From Chitinophagaceae bacterium (GTDB lineage: Bacteria; Bacteroidota; Bacteroidia; Chitinophagales; Chitinophagaceae), in NCBI GenBank assembly GCA_021738605.1, contig JAIPBY010000151.1, positions 1-5,972 of the forward strand: a stretch of DNA of 5,972 nucleotides, in the 5' to 3' direction. The position numbers were made by a program, and so were the translations under genes. The notes under the pieces are model-generated. The model worked only from the letters and a program-made list of their open reading frames with translations, was not told where the DNA came from and did no database searches. The stretch's first letter is position 1; the number at the start of each line of letters is the position of its first letter. This document shows, piece by piece, positions 1 to 5,332 of the stretch.

Positions 1-1308
1 CAGCTCCAGCAACTGGCAACAATCCTTGTAGACCTTCACCAGCAGTTTGATACACTGGAGTTGGGGAATAAACATTTCCAACGTGTTTTGCTGGATGCCC
101 GGGCTGGATGCATCCAGGAAATGACGGCCTATTCAGATCTTTTTTTACAATCCACAGCCATTCAGAAAAAGATTGCATCGCTTGAAGCCCTGCTCCAGAA
201 GGCGCAACAGGAAAGGGATTACAAGATTTTCCTGTTGAATGAATTGGAGGAACTGAATTGGACCGATGGCGAAGCCCGGCTGATTGAGGAAGAGCTTGAC
301 CTGCTCTCTCATGCAGACCAGATCAGGCTGGGCATTGGAAAAATTGGGTTTGTGATGAACGAAGGTGAGCAGCCCTTGATTCCGCAAATTCGGACAATGG
401 TGTCGCAACTCCAGTCTTTGGCCAGCCATCATCCTTCCTTGCCTGCTTTGGTTGCAAGGCTGGAGTCTTCCTATGTAGAGATCAAGGACATCAGCAATGA
501 CCTGGAATCTTTGCTGGATGGGATTTCTGTCGACGATAAAAAAATGGAACAGTTGAACGAGCGACTGGCCAACGCCCAGCGCTTGTCAAAAAAGCATGCT
601 CTTCCTGCCATAGACTGTCTGGTGGAGAAAAGAATTGAGCTCTCCAATGATCTTGCGGTTTTTGAAACTTCTCAGGATGAATTGACCGCTTTGCAAAAAC
701 AATTGGAAACCCTGCAGGCCCAAGCCACAGCACTGGCATCTGTACTGCACAAGAAACGCATAACACAGGTGCCCATCCTTGAAGGGGCTTCAAATGAATT
801 GTTGAAACGAGTAGGCATGCCCAATGCTTCATTGAAAATAGACCTCAAGCCCATTGCCCTTTCCGCCTCAGGTACAGACGAAGTTTCATTTCTTTTTGAT
901 GCCAACAAGAGCGGTCGTTATGAGCCCTTGCACAAAGTGGCCAGTGGCGGAGAACTGAGCAGGTTGATGCTTGTACTCAAATCTTTGGTAGCAGGATCTT
1001 TGGAGATGCCCACCTTGATATTTGATGAAATTGACAGTGGTATCAGCGGTGAAGCCGCCAAGCAGGTGGGTATCCTGATGGAAGAACTGGCTCATGCACA
1101 CCAGCTCATTGCTATTACCCACCAGCCACAGATAGCCGCCCGAGCGGATCAGCATCTCTATGTGTACAAGCAATCAGAAAATGGCAGCATTACCACAAGC
1201 ATCCGGGTCCTCGATCAACAAGAACGCATCCTAACCATTGCCAAAATGTTGGCGGGCGAAAACCCAAGTGAAGCGGTGTTGGCTTCTGCGAGGGAAATGA
1301 TGAAATAG
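1..1308 (+). CDS. recN: DNA repair protein RecN (5' truncated by window edge)
   Basis: This is the C-terminal 435 residues of RecN, an SMC-like ATPase that acts at DNA double-strand breaks during recombinational repair. The frame is open from base 1, so the start lies outside the window; the family is usually about 550 residues. The visible part begins with LVDLHQQFDTLELG, matching the conserved LVDIHGQHD-type segment that precedes the coiled coil. A long Gln/Glu/Leu-rich coiled-coil region follows. The C-terminal ATPase lobe carries the ABC signature ASGGELSRLML (about residues 314-324 of the fragment), Walker B with D-loop LIFDEIDSGISGEAA (339-353) and the H-loop ITHQPQIAARAD. Walker A must lie upstream of the window. 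The stop TAG at 1306-1308 sits inside the left arm of an inverted repeat. The TTG at 61 is an internal codon, not the start. The family call is very secure. Confidence 0.97.
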   Translation, partial: QLQQLATILVDLHQQFDTLELGNKHFQRVLLDARAGCIQEMTAYSDLFLQSTAIQKKIASLEALLQKAQQERDYKIFLLNELEELNWTDGEARLIEEELDLLSHADQIRLGIGKIGFVMNEGEQPLIPQIRTMVSQLQSLASHHPSLPALVARLESSYVEIKDISNDLESLLDGISVDDKKMEQLNERLANAQRLSKKHALPAIDCLVEKRIELSNDLAVFETSQDELTALQKQLETLQAQATALASVLHKKRITQVPILEGASNELLKRVGMPNASLKIDLKPIALSASGTDEVSFLFDANKSGRYEPLHKVASGGELSRLMLVLKSLVAGSLEMPTLIFDEIDSGISGEAAKQVGILMEELAHAHQLIAITHQPQIAARADQHLYVYKQSENGSITTSIRVLDQQERILTIAKMLAGENPSEAVLASAREMMK

Positions 1309-1407
1309 TTGAAGCGGTTGAAGTGGCCTTCGGCCTGTTGAAGTGGTTGAAGAAAAGTTGAAAATTACTTCAACCCCTTCAACCTCTTCAACCCCTTCAA
1401 CTATTTC
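1302..1407. repeat. Inverted repeat of GTTGAAG / CTTCAAC heptamers between recN and fabI
   Basis: GTTGAAG occurs at 1308-1314, 1317-1323, 1337-1343 and 1346-1352, with a degenerate copy (GTTGAAA) at 1357-1363. Its reverse complement CTTCAAC occurs at 1368-1374, 1377-1383, 1386-1392 and 1395-1401, in an exact 9-base period. As a folded strand, 1302-1323 pairs with 1386-1407 (21 of 22 positions) and 1337-1352 pairs with 1368-1383 (15 of 16). The loop is about 15 bases, and on the left side 13 extra bases contain a mini-hairpin GGCC-TTC-GGCC (1325-1335). The outer arm includes the last recN codons and its stop. The RNA form could end or process the recN transcript; this is inference. No T-tract follows, so it is not a classical intrinsic terminator. 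Confidence 0.85.
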
Positions 1408-1409
1408 CC

Positions 1410-1417
1410 TATATTTG
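1410..1417 (+). promoter_or_regulatory. Bacteroidota-type -7 promoter box for fabI (TATATTTG)
   Basis: TATATTTG fits the Bacteroidota sigma-factor -7 consensus TAnnTTTG exactly and lies 18 bases before the fabI ATG. Transcription would start roughly at 1421-1424, giving a leader of about 12-15 bases. The place where a -33 TTTG box would be expected falls in the right arm of the heptamer repeat and does not match, so the promoter rests on the -7 box alone. Confidence 0.55.
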
Positions 1418-1435
1418 CCCCCAAATCTATCAGCT

Positions 1436-2248
1436 ATGTCCAATCAACTGCTCAAAGGAAAAAAAGGAATCATATTTGGTGCGCTCGATGAGAAGTCCAT
1501 CGCCTGGAAAACAGCGCTGGCCTGCCATGCACAAGGTGCGGAAATTGTATTGTCCAACGCACCCATCGCATTGAGAATGGGGGAGATCAATAAATTGTCG
1601 GAGCAGATCAATGCCCCAGTTATTGGCGCCGATGTAACCAACATGGACGATCTCAAAAATCTCTTTACCGAGAGCATGAAGCATTTAGGTGGTGGAATCG
1701 ATTTTATTCTTCACTCCATTGGGATGAGCCTTAACCTGAGAAAGGGAAAGAGTTATACTGAACTTGATTATGGGTTCAACCAAAAAACATTTGATATCTC
1801 TGCCATGTCATTGCACCGTGTATTGCGAACAGCCTGGGACATGGATGCCCTTAATGAGTGGGGAAGCGTAGTTGCCCTCAGTTATATTGCTGCACAAAGG
1901 GTTTTCCCTGACTACAATGAAATGGCTGATGCCAAGGCATTGCTGGAAAGTGTGACCCGTAGTTTTGGCTACCATTATGGCGTAAAAAAGAAAGTAAGGA
2001 TCAACACCATATCACAATCACCCACCAGAACAACAGCTGGTAGCGGGGTAAAGGGTTTTGATGGGTTTGTAAACTATGCAGAGAAGATGAGTCCTCTGGG
2101 CAATGCCTCTGGTGAAGATTGTGCCAACTATTGCGTGACCCTTTTTTCAGACATGACCAAGATGGTGACCATGCAAAACCTTTTCCATGATGGAGGATTT
2201 TCATTCACCGGAGTTACACAGGCCGTCATTGAACAAATGGAAAAATAA
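1436..2248 (+). CDS. fabI: Enoyl-[acyl-carrier-protein] reductase FabI
   Basis: This 270-residue short-chain dehydrogenase family protein reduces trans-2-enoyl-ACP to acyl-ACP with a nicotinamide cofactor, the last step of each type II fatty acid elongation cycle in the cytoplasm. The N-terminal Rossmann segment is GIIFGALDEKSIAW (11-24). The FabI catalytic set is visible as Tyr150 in SYIAAQR and Tyr160-x6-Lys167 in DYNEMADAK. The segment RINTISQSPTRTTAGSG (188-204) forms the substrate-loop region, and HDGGFS (251-256) is near the end. The start at 1436 gives the usual N-terminus MSNQLLKGKKG. A longer in-frame reading from 1343 would only translate the heptamer repeat into STPSTSSTPST and pass through the promoter box, so I reject it. 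FabI is the target of triclosan-class inhibitors; nothing in the sequence tells resistance status. It is probably co-transcribed with the SemiSWEET gene 12 bases downstream. Confidence 0.96.
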   Translation: MSNQLLKGKKGIIFGALDEKSIAWKTALACHAQGAEIVLSNAPIALRMGEINKLSEQINAPVIGADVTNMDDLKNLFTESMKHLGGGIDFILHSIGMSLNLRKGKSYTELDYGFNQKTFDISAMSLHRVLRTAWDMDALNEWGSVVALSYIAAQRVFPDYNEMADAKALLESVTRSFGYHYGVKKKVRINTISQSPTRTTAGSGVKGFDGFVNYAEKMSPLGNASGEDCANYCVTLFSDMTKMVTMQNLFHDGGFSFTGVTQAVIEQMEK

Positions 2249-2260
2249 ATACAAGATATT

Positions 2261-2512
2261 ATGAAGTGGAGAGATTATTTAGGATACATCGGGGTTGTTA
2301 CAGGTTCTTTGACCTTTGTCCCCCAGGTCTGGATGGCCTGGAAAACCAGGTCAGTTGGTGATTTGTCTATTTGGATGATCCTGATCCTGCTCGTCAATGT
2401 TATCATCTGGCTTATTTATGGCATCACTGGAAAAGACAAGGCCATGATTTTGGCGAATTCTATTATTTTGGTGCTTTCACTGTTGATGTTGTATTTCAAA
2501 CTGACTTTTTAG
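2261..2512 (+). CDS. SemiSWEET-type sugar transporter (PQ-loop/MtN3 family)
   Basis: This 83-residue, very hydrophobic protein has three predicted membrane segments at about residues 7-26, 37-54 and 60-79. That is the single triple-helix bundle of bacterial SemiSWEETs, which work as dimers to move sugars across the inner membrane by facilitated diffusion. The PQ motif appears as TFVPQVW (18-24), followed by KTRSVGDLS (29-37), a typical loop after helix 1. Trp50 and Asn66 have the 16-residue spacing of the binding-pocket Trp and Asn known in characterised SemiSWEETs. The start is 12 bases after the fabI stop with no promoter-like box between, so shared transcription with fabI is likely; no functional link to fatty acid synthesis is evident. 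The substrate cannot be read from sequence. A shorter start is unlikely because it would lose helix 1. Confidence 0.9.
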   Translation: MKWRDYLGYIGVVTGSLTFVPQVWMAWKTRSVGDLSIWMILILLVNVIIWLIYGITGKDKAMILANSIILVLSLLMLYFKLTF

Positions 2513-2535
2513 CAAGACGATTTAGCGAGACCTTC

Positions 2536-2580
2536 TTGATACGCGAAAAGCCACCCTCCGGGTGGCTTTTCGCGTATCAA
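2536..2580. terminator. Perfect 21-bp hairpin, probable bidirectional terminator
   Basis: Bases 2536-2556 and 2560-2580 are perfect reverse complements around a 3-base loop TCC. The inner core is AAAAGCCACCC / GGGTGGCTTTT, the usual A-tract/T-tract terminator design, readable in both directions. It lies between the convergent SemiSWEET gene (ends 2512) and the DUF2795-like gene (stop at 2587), as a shared terminator should. The oddity is a further 10 perfectly paired bases outside the A/T tracts (TTGATACGCG / CGCGTATCAA), so the T-tract is inside the stem and no long T run follows. Confidence 0.85.
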
Positions 2581-2586
2581 AATAAA

Positions 2587-2808
2587 TTAATATTCATCTT
2601 CATTGAAGAAGAAGTCATCCTGGCTCGGATAATCAGGCCAAATGTCATCTATCCCTTCAAAGATGTCTCCTTCGTCTTCGAGCTCCTGAAGGTTTTCAAT
2701 AACCTCAATAGGGGCGCCGCTCCTGATGGAATAATCAATCAGTTCATCCTTGGTAGCTGGCCAAGGTGCGTCTTCTAAGTATGATGCTAATTCGAGTGTC
2801 CAGAACAT
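2587..2808 (-). CDS. Small acidic DUF2795-like protein of unknown function
   Basis: This 73-residue protein has 22 Asp/Glu and only 2 basic residues (Lys20, Arg29), so it is strongly acidic. Residues 8-46 contain YLEDAPWPATKDELIDYSI and RSGAPIEVIENLQELEDE, resembling the small DUF2795 domain, where a WP/YPATKDEL stretch and a GAP-x-EVIE helix recur. The tail FFFNEDEY is aromatic then acidic. There are no membrane segments or signal peptide, so it should be cytosolic. The start at 2808 (MFWTLELASYL) is chosen because an upstream in-frame ATG at 2868 would place a good promoter box inside the gene, and the added 20 residues look unlike the conserved part. It ends 6 bases from the shared hairpin terminator. 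No function is known to me; the family assignment is by motif memory only. Confidence 0.85.
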   Translation of the reverse strand: MFWTLELASYLEDAPWPATKDELIDYSIRSGAPIEVIENLQELEDEGDIFEGIDDIWPDYPSQDDFFFNEDEY

Positions 2809-2831
2809 AGGGGTATGTTTTAGAATTTCGG

Positions 2832-2862
2832 CAAATGTAATGGTTAATTTGATATATCCCAA
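2832..2862 (-). promoter_or_regulatory. Bacteroidota-type promoter for the DUF2795-like gene
   Basis: Reading leftward, TTG (2862-2860), a 20-base spacer and TACATTTG (2839-2832) match the -33/-7 arrangement of Bacteroidota promoters, and the -7 box fits TAnnTTTG exactly. It ends 23 bases before the ATG at 2808. This is the best complete promoter in the window and decides the start codon of the gene. Confidence 0.65.
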
Positions 2863-2933
2863 TCCCAAGATATCAACAGATTTAAAGGATAGTAAACAGT
2901 TGTTTGATTAACTTCAATTGAAATTTCCCTATC

Positions 2934-3587
2934 ATGCTCGAAGCGAAAGGAATAATCAAATATTATGGCAGCCTTGAAGTGCTCAAGGGCGTAGATATTT
3001 CCATTCAAAAAGGAGAAATAGTGAGCATTGTAGGGTCTTCTGGTGCAGGCAAAACAACCCTTTTGCATATTTTGGGAACATTGGACAGCCCCGATAAAGG
3101 TGAGTTGTATTTTGAGGGCAAGAGAACCGATCAACTCAAAGGAAAAGCATTGGCGGCCTTCAGGAATGAGAACATTGGATTTGTATTTCAATTCCATCAT
3201 TTGCTGCCGGAGTTTTCCGCTTTGGAAAACATCTGCATACCGGGATGGATTGCCGGAAAAAAAAGCAGTGTATTGGAAAAAAAGGCCCTGGCCTTGATGG
3301 ATAGGTTGGGTATTGCAGAAAGATCCAGCCATAAGCCCTCTGCACTTTCTGGAGGAGAGCAACAACGGGTAGCTGTTGCAAGAGCCCTGATCAATGACCC
3401 AGGAATTGTTTTTGCAGATGAGCCAACGGGCAACCTTGATTCTGCCAATGCCACCTCACTGCACCAACTTTTTCAACAATTAAGAGATGAGCTGAGCCAG
3501 ACCTTTGTTATCGTAACCCATAATGAGGAGCTGGCTGCCATGAGCAACAGAACTGTTCATCTTAGGGATGGTAGATGGGGTAACTAA
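2934..3587 (+). CDS. LolD-type ABC transporter ATP-binding protein
   Basis: This 217-residue ABC ATPase has all expected motifs: Walker A GSSGAGKT (34-41), Q-loop Gln86, signature LSGGE (138-142), Walker B IVFADE with Asp162 and Glu163, D-loop GNLDS (166-170) and H-loop His196. The segment FQFHHLLPEFSALEN is characteristic of LolD, the ATPase of the LolCDE complex that releases lipoproteins from the inner membrane toward the outer membrane. I therefore infer lipoprotein export, with another MacB-like substrate as the alternative. No permease lies next to it, so its LolC/E-like partner must be encoded elsewhere. It is divergent from the DUF2795-like gene. I could not find a convincing promoter in 2869-2933, although a 10-base palindrome TTCAATTGAA lies at 2913-2922. 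Its stop is 2 bases from the stop of the convergent gene. The symbol is withheld because the true partner is unseen. Confidence 0.9.
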   Translation: MLEAKGIIKYYGSLEVLKGVDISIQKGEIVSIVGSSGAGKTTLLHILGTLDSPDKGELYFEGKRTDQLKGKALAAFRNENIGFVFQFHHLLPEFSALENICIPGWIAGKKSSVLEKKALALMDRLGIAERSSHKPSALSGGEQQRVAVARALINDPGIVFADEPTGNLDSANATSLHQLFQQLRDELSQTFVIVTHNEELAAMSNRTVHLRDGRWGN

Positions 3588-3589
3588 GA

Positions 3590-4150
3590 TTAAACCCTTG
3601 GTTTCCAGGGAATTTCTTCAGCGTTAAGCTGGAGTGCAATGTATCGTCCCAGCATGAAAAGATAATCGCTGAGTCTGTTGATGTACTGGACAATCAAATT
3701 ATCATGAGGTTCACCAGAGACCAACAGGGCTACCACCAGCCTTTCGGTTCTCCTGCAAACACAACGGGCAATATGGATATGGGATACCGTAGGATGGCCT
3801 CCCGGCAATATAAAGAACTGCAATGGTGGCAGGGTAGCATCCATCCTGTCCATTTCATTTTCCAACAACAGCACATCTTCAGCAGTCAGGTCAGGGATTT
3901 TCATTTTGGTTTCCTTGGCAGGGTCGCAGGCCAAGGCAGAACCGATGGTGAAAAGCCTGTCTTGAAGTTCTTTCAGTATGTTTTTGGTATGTTCATCTTG
4001 GATCAGGTCTTTGCAGAGGCCGATATAGGAATTGAGTTCATCTACTGTTCCATAAGCCTCAATCCTGTCGTGGGCTTTGGATACCTTGGTTCCACCAATC
4101 AGCGAAGTTGTTCCTTTATCCCCCGTTTTTGTATAAATCTTGAATGCCAT
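3590..4150 (-). CDS. PduO-type corrinoid (cob(I)alamin) adenosyltransferase
   Basis: This 186-residue enzyme transfers the adenosyl group of ATP to reduced cobalamin, making coenzyme B12; the family acts as a cytosolic trimer. Visible family motifs are the N-terminal ATP-binding segment KIYTKTGDKGTTSLIGG (4-20), RIEAYGTVDELNSYIG (29-44), FILPGG (113-118) and the helix HIARCVCRRTERLV (126-139), whose Arg/Glu residues bind ATP. The tail YINRLSDYLFMLGRY (156-170) is also typical. Length is normal. The start at 4150 gives MAFKIYTKTGD, the standard N-terminus. An in-frame ATG at 4198 would add 16 residues unlike the family. It lies 65 bases downstream of the ABC ATPase on the same strand, possibly in one transcript with gatC. 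No cobalamin biosynthesis genes are beside it, so a salvage role is likely but unproven. Confidence 0.95.
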   Translation of the reverse strand: MAFKIYTKTGDKGTTSLIGGTKVSKAHDRIEAYGTVDELNSYIGLCKDLIQDEHTKNILKELQDRLFTIGSALACDPAKETKMKIPDLTAEDVLLLENEMDRMDATLPPLQFFILPGGHPTVSHIHIARCVCRRTERLVVALLVSGEPHDNLIVQYINRLSDYLFMLGRYIALQLNAEEIPWKPRV

Positions 4151-4183
4151 CTTCACAATTGGTTTCAAGGATAATGTAGCAAA

Positions 4184-4232
4184 GCGGTTTTTGTTCACCG
4201 CAGCGTTGTTTTTTTTTACACAACGCTGGCGG
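4184..4232 (-). promoter_or_regulatory. Overlapping hairpins at the ABC ATPase stop (possible attenuator)
   Basis: On the minus strand CAGCGTTGT (4228-4220) pairs perfectly with ACAACGCTG (4209-4201) around a 10-base loop containing the TAA stop and an A-run. Three more pairs form with one bulged base, extending to 4232 and 4198. A second stem, GCGGT (4201-4197) with ACCGC (4188-4184), is followed by TTTG and shares bases with the first, so the two cannot form fully together. They could set how much transcript reaches the adenosyltransferase gene. This is structural inference only; neither stem has a strong T-tract. Confidence 0.4.
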
Positions 4233-4920
4233 CGTCTTTTCTTTTGTCGCTTTCCAGCACACCATCCCTGAGCCTGATCACCCTTTTGGCATAGTTGGAA
4301 ATGTCTTCCTCATGTGTTACCAGTACGACAGTATTGCCCTCGTCATGGATCTGGGCAAAAATATTCATGATTTCATAAGAGGTTTTGGTATCCAGGTTAC
4401 CAGTGGGTTCATCGGCAAGAATAATGGAGGGATTGTTGACCAATGCCCTGGCAATGGCAACCCTTTGGCATTGACCACCCGAAAGTTCGTTGGGTTTGTG
4501 GTGACTCCTGTCCATCAAATCTACCTTTCTCAATACTTCTTGGGCCATTTCCAGCCTGGTCTTTTTGTTGATGCCGGCATAGACAAGGGGTAGCGCAACA
4601 TTTTCCAGTGCGCTCAATCGGGGAAGAAGGTTGAACTGTTGAAACACGAATCCAATTTCCTTGTTCCGGATGTCTGCCAGGTTGTTGTCCAACATGGTAC
4701 TCACATCATGGCCATTCAAAATGTATTTGCCGGATGTTGGAGAGTCCAGGCATCCGAGGATATTCATCAGGGTGCTTTTCCCTGAACCGGAAGGCCCCAT
4801 CAGGGCCACATATTCATTGCGCTGGATGTCCAAGGAAATGCCTTTCAGCACCTGAAGTTCCTGCCTGCCCATGATATAGTTTTTCTTGATCTCTTCGAGG
4901 TGGATGACTGAATCAGACAT
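4216..4920 (-). CDS. MacB/LolD-class ABC transporter ATP-binding protein
   Basis: This 234-residue ABC ATPase of the MacB/LolD/YknY class is the nucleotide-binding half of exporters whose permeases have four membrane helices and a large periplasmic domain. Motifs in order are Walker A GPSGSGKST (42-50), Q-loop Gln94 in FVFQQFNLLPRLSALEN, signature LSGGQ (146-150), Walker B IILADE with Asp170 and Glu171, D-loop GNLDT and H-loop His203. The residue after LSGGQ is Cys151, where Gln is usual; this should not affect catalysis. The C-terminal tail (SDKRKDAASVV) looks like a free end. No cognate permease lies in the window. The start is 4 bases after the gatC stop, so translation is probably coupled to gatC. 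It differs from the LolD-type ATPase at 2934-3587 and is not a recent copy. The substrate (antibiotic, peptide or lipoprotein) cannot be told. Confidence 0.93.
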   Translation of the reverse strand: MSDSVIHLEEIKKNYIMGRQELQVLKGISLDIQRNEYVALMGPSGSGKSTLMNILGCLDSPTSGKYILNGHDVSTMLDNNLADIRNKEIGFVFQQFNLLPRLSALENVALPLVYAGINKKTRLEMAQEVLRKVDLMDRSHHKPNELSGGQCQRVAIARALVNNPSIILADEPTGNLDTKTSYEIMNIFAQIHDEGNTVVLVTHEEDISNYAKRVIRLRDGVLESDKRKDAASVV

Positions 4921-4924
4921 GGTA

Positions 4925-5215
4925 TTATTTTTTGATCACTTTTGGCACGGTAAAAAACGGCCCTTCAGTAGTGGGGGCATTCTTGAGTGCGGTTGCATTA
5001 TCTATAGAACCTTTGATCTCATCTTCACGAAGCCTGTTACCCTCTGTTCCCATATGGGTCAGTGGTTGCACGCCTGTGGTATCGATTTCATTGAGTTTCT
5101 CAACAAAGCCAATCATTTTGGCAAGGTCTTCCTGAATTTCTGCCATTTCCTGGTCATTGAATTCCAGCTTGGAGAGTTCGGCGAGTTTTTGGGTGGTTTC
5201 CCTGTTGAGTTCCAT
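4925..5215 (-). CDS. gatC: Asp-tRNA(Asn)/Glu-tRNA(Gln) amidotransferase subunit GatC
   Basis: This 96-residue protein is the small subunit of the GatCAB complex, which converts mischarged Asp-tRNA(Asn) or Glu-tRNA(Gln) to the amide forms. GatC bridges the GatA amidase and GatB kinase subunits. The typical order is visible: the LAELSKLEF helix start (11-19), FVEKLNEIDTTGVQPLTH (37-54), LREDEI (62-67), and the C-terminal segment ALKNAPTTEGPFFTVPKVIKK (76-96), matching the family's NAPdxxxGFFxVPKVI ending. Length is normal. GatA and GatB are not in the window; the subunits are often scattered in this phylum. It is first in a leftward group with the ABC ATPase, and diverges from trpS. The start at 5215 is the first ATG giving the family N-terminus. 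No ribosome-binding sequence is visible. Confidence 0.95.
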   Translation of the reverse strand: MELNRETTQKLAELSKLEFNDQEMAEIQEDLAKMIGFVEKLNEIDTTGVQPLTHMGTEGNRLREDEIKGSIDNATALKNAPTTEGPFFTVPKVIKK

Positions 5216-5231
5216 TTGCGCAATTTCAATG

Positions 5232-5239
5232 TAAAATTA
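5232..5239 (-). promoter_or_regulatory. Candidate -7 box for gatC (TAATTTTA)
   Basis: Read leftward, TAATTTTA matches seven of eight positions of TAnnTTTG and ends 16 bases before the gatC ATG. No clear -33 box is seen upstream. The nearby 5241-5280 stretch holds TCCATT twice, 10 bases apart (5241, 5251), and inverted copies at 5259-5263 and 5275-5280, which might bind a regulator. Weak evidence. Confidence 0.3.
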
Positions 5240-5320
5240 ATCCATTTCGGTCCATTGCATGGATTTTATTGATGAATGGAATGCCTGGCCCTGGGGCTTC
5301 ATCCCCTCCTCTACATTTAT

Positions 5321-5328
5321 TATCTTTG
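5321..5328 (+). promoter_or_regulatory. Bacteroidota-type -7 promoter box for trpS (TATCTTTG)
   Basis: TATCTTTG fits TAnnTTTG exactly and ends only 4 bases before the trpS ATG at 5333. Transcription would begin at or next to the start codon, implying a leaderless or nearly leaderless mRNA. No clear -33 TTTG box is found at the expected distance. Confidence 0.5.
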
Positions 5329-5332
5329 CCAG

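Noticed and set aside
1308..1401. CRISPR-like or tandem-repeat array
   Set aside because: The repeated unit is only 7 bases with 2-base gaps, it is inverted midway, and there are no spacers of uniform length or cas genes.
1343..1435. In-frame 31-residue N-terminal extension of FabI
   Set aside because: It translates the heptamer repeat (STPSTSSTPST) and crosses the TATATTTG promoter box. The ATG at 1436 gives the normal FabI N-terminus and length.
2371..2778. 135-residue rightward open frame spanning the SemiSWEET 3' end, the hairpin and the DUF2795-like gene
   Set aside because: It overlaps two recognised genes and reads through the terminator; composition and motifs fit only the other frames.
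2809..2868. Longer 93-residue form of the DUF2795-like protein
   Set aside because: The extra 20 residues contain the -33/-7 promoter in their DNA and do not resemble the conserved small protein; the start at 2808 is better.
2913..2922. Palindrome TTCAATTGAA as an operator or promoter for the LolD-type gene
   Set aside because: A 10-base AT-rich palindrome is expected by chance fairly often, and no -33/-7 pair could be matched around it.
3704..4174. 156-residue rightward open frame opposite the adenosyltransferase
   Set aside because: It is the antisense shadow of a gene with clear family motifs and shows no recognisable domain itself.
4151..4198. Longer 202-residue form of the adenosyltransferase
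   Set aside because: The family begins near KIYTKTGD. The added 16 residues come from the intergenic region, including part of the hairpins at the ABC ATPase stop.
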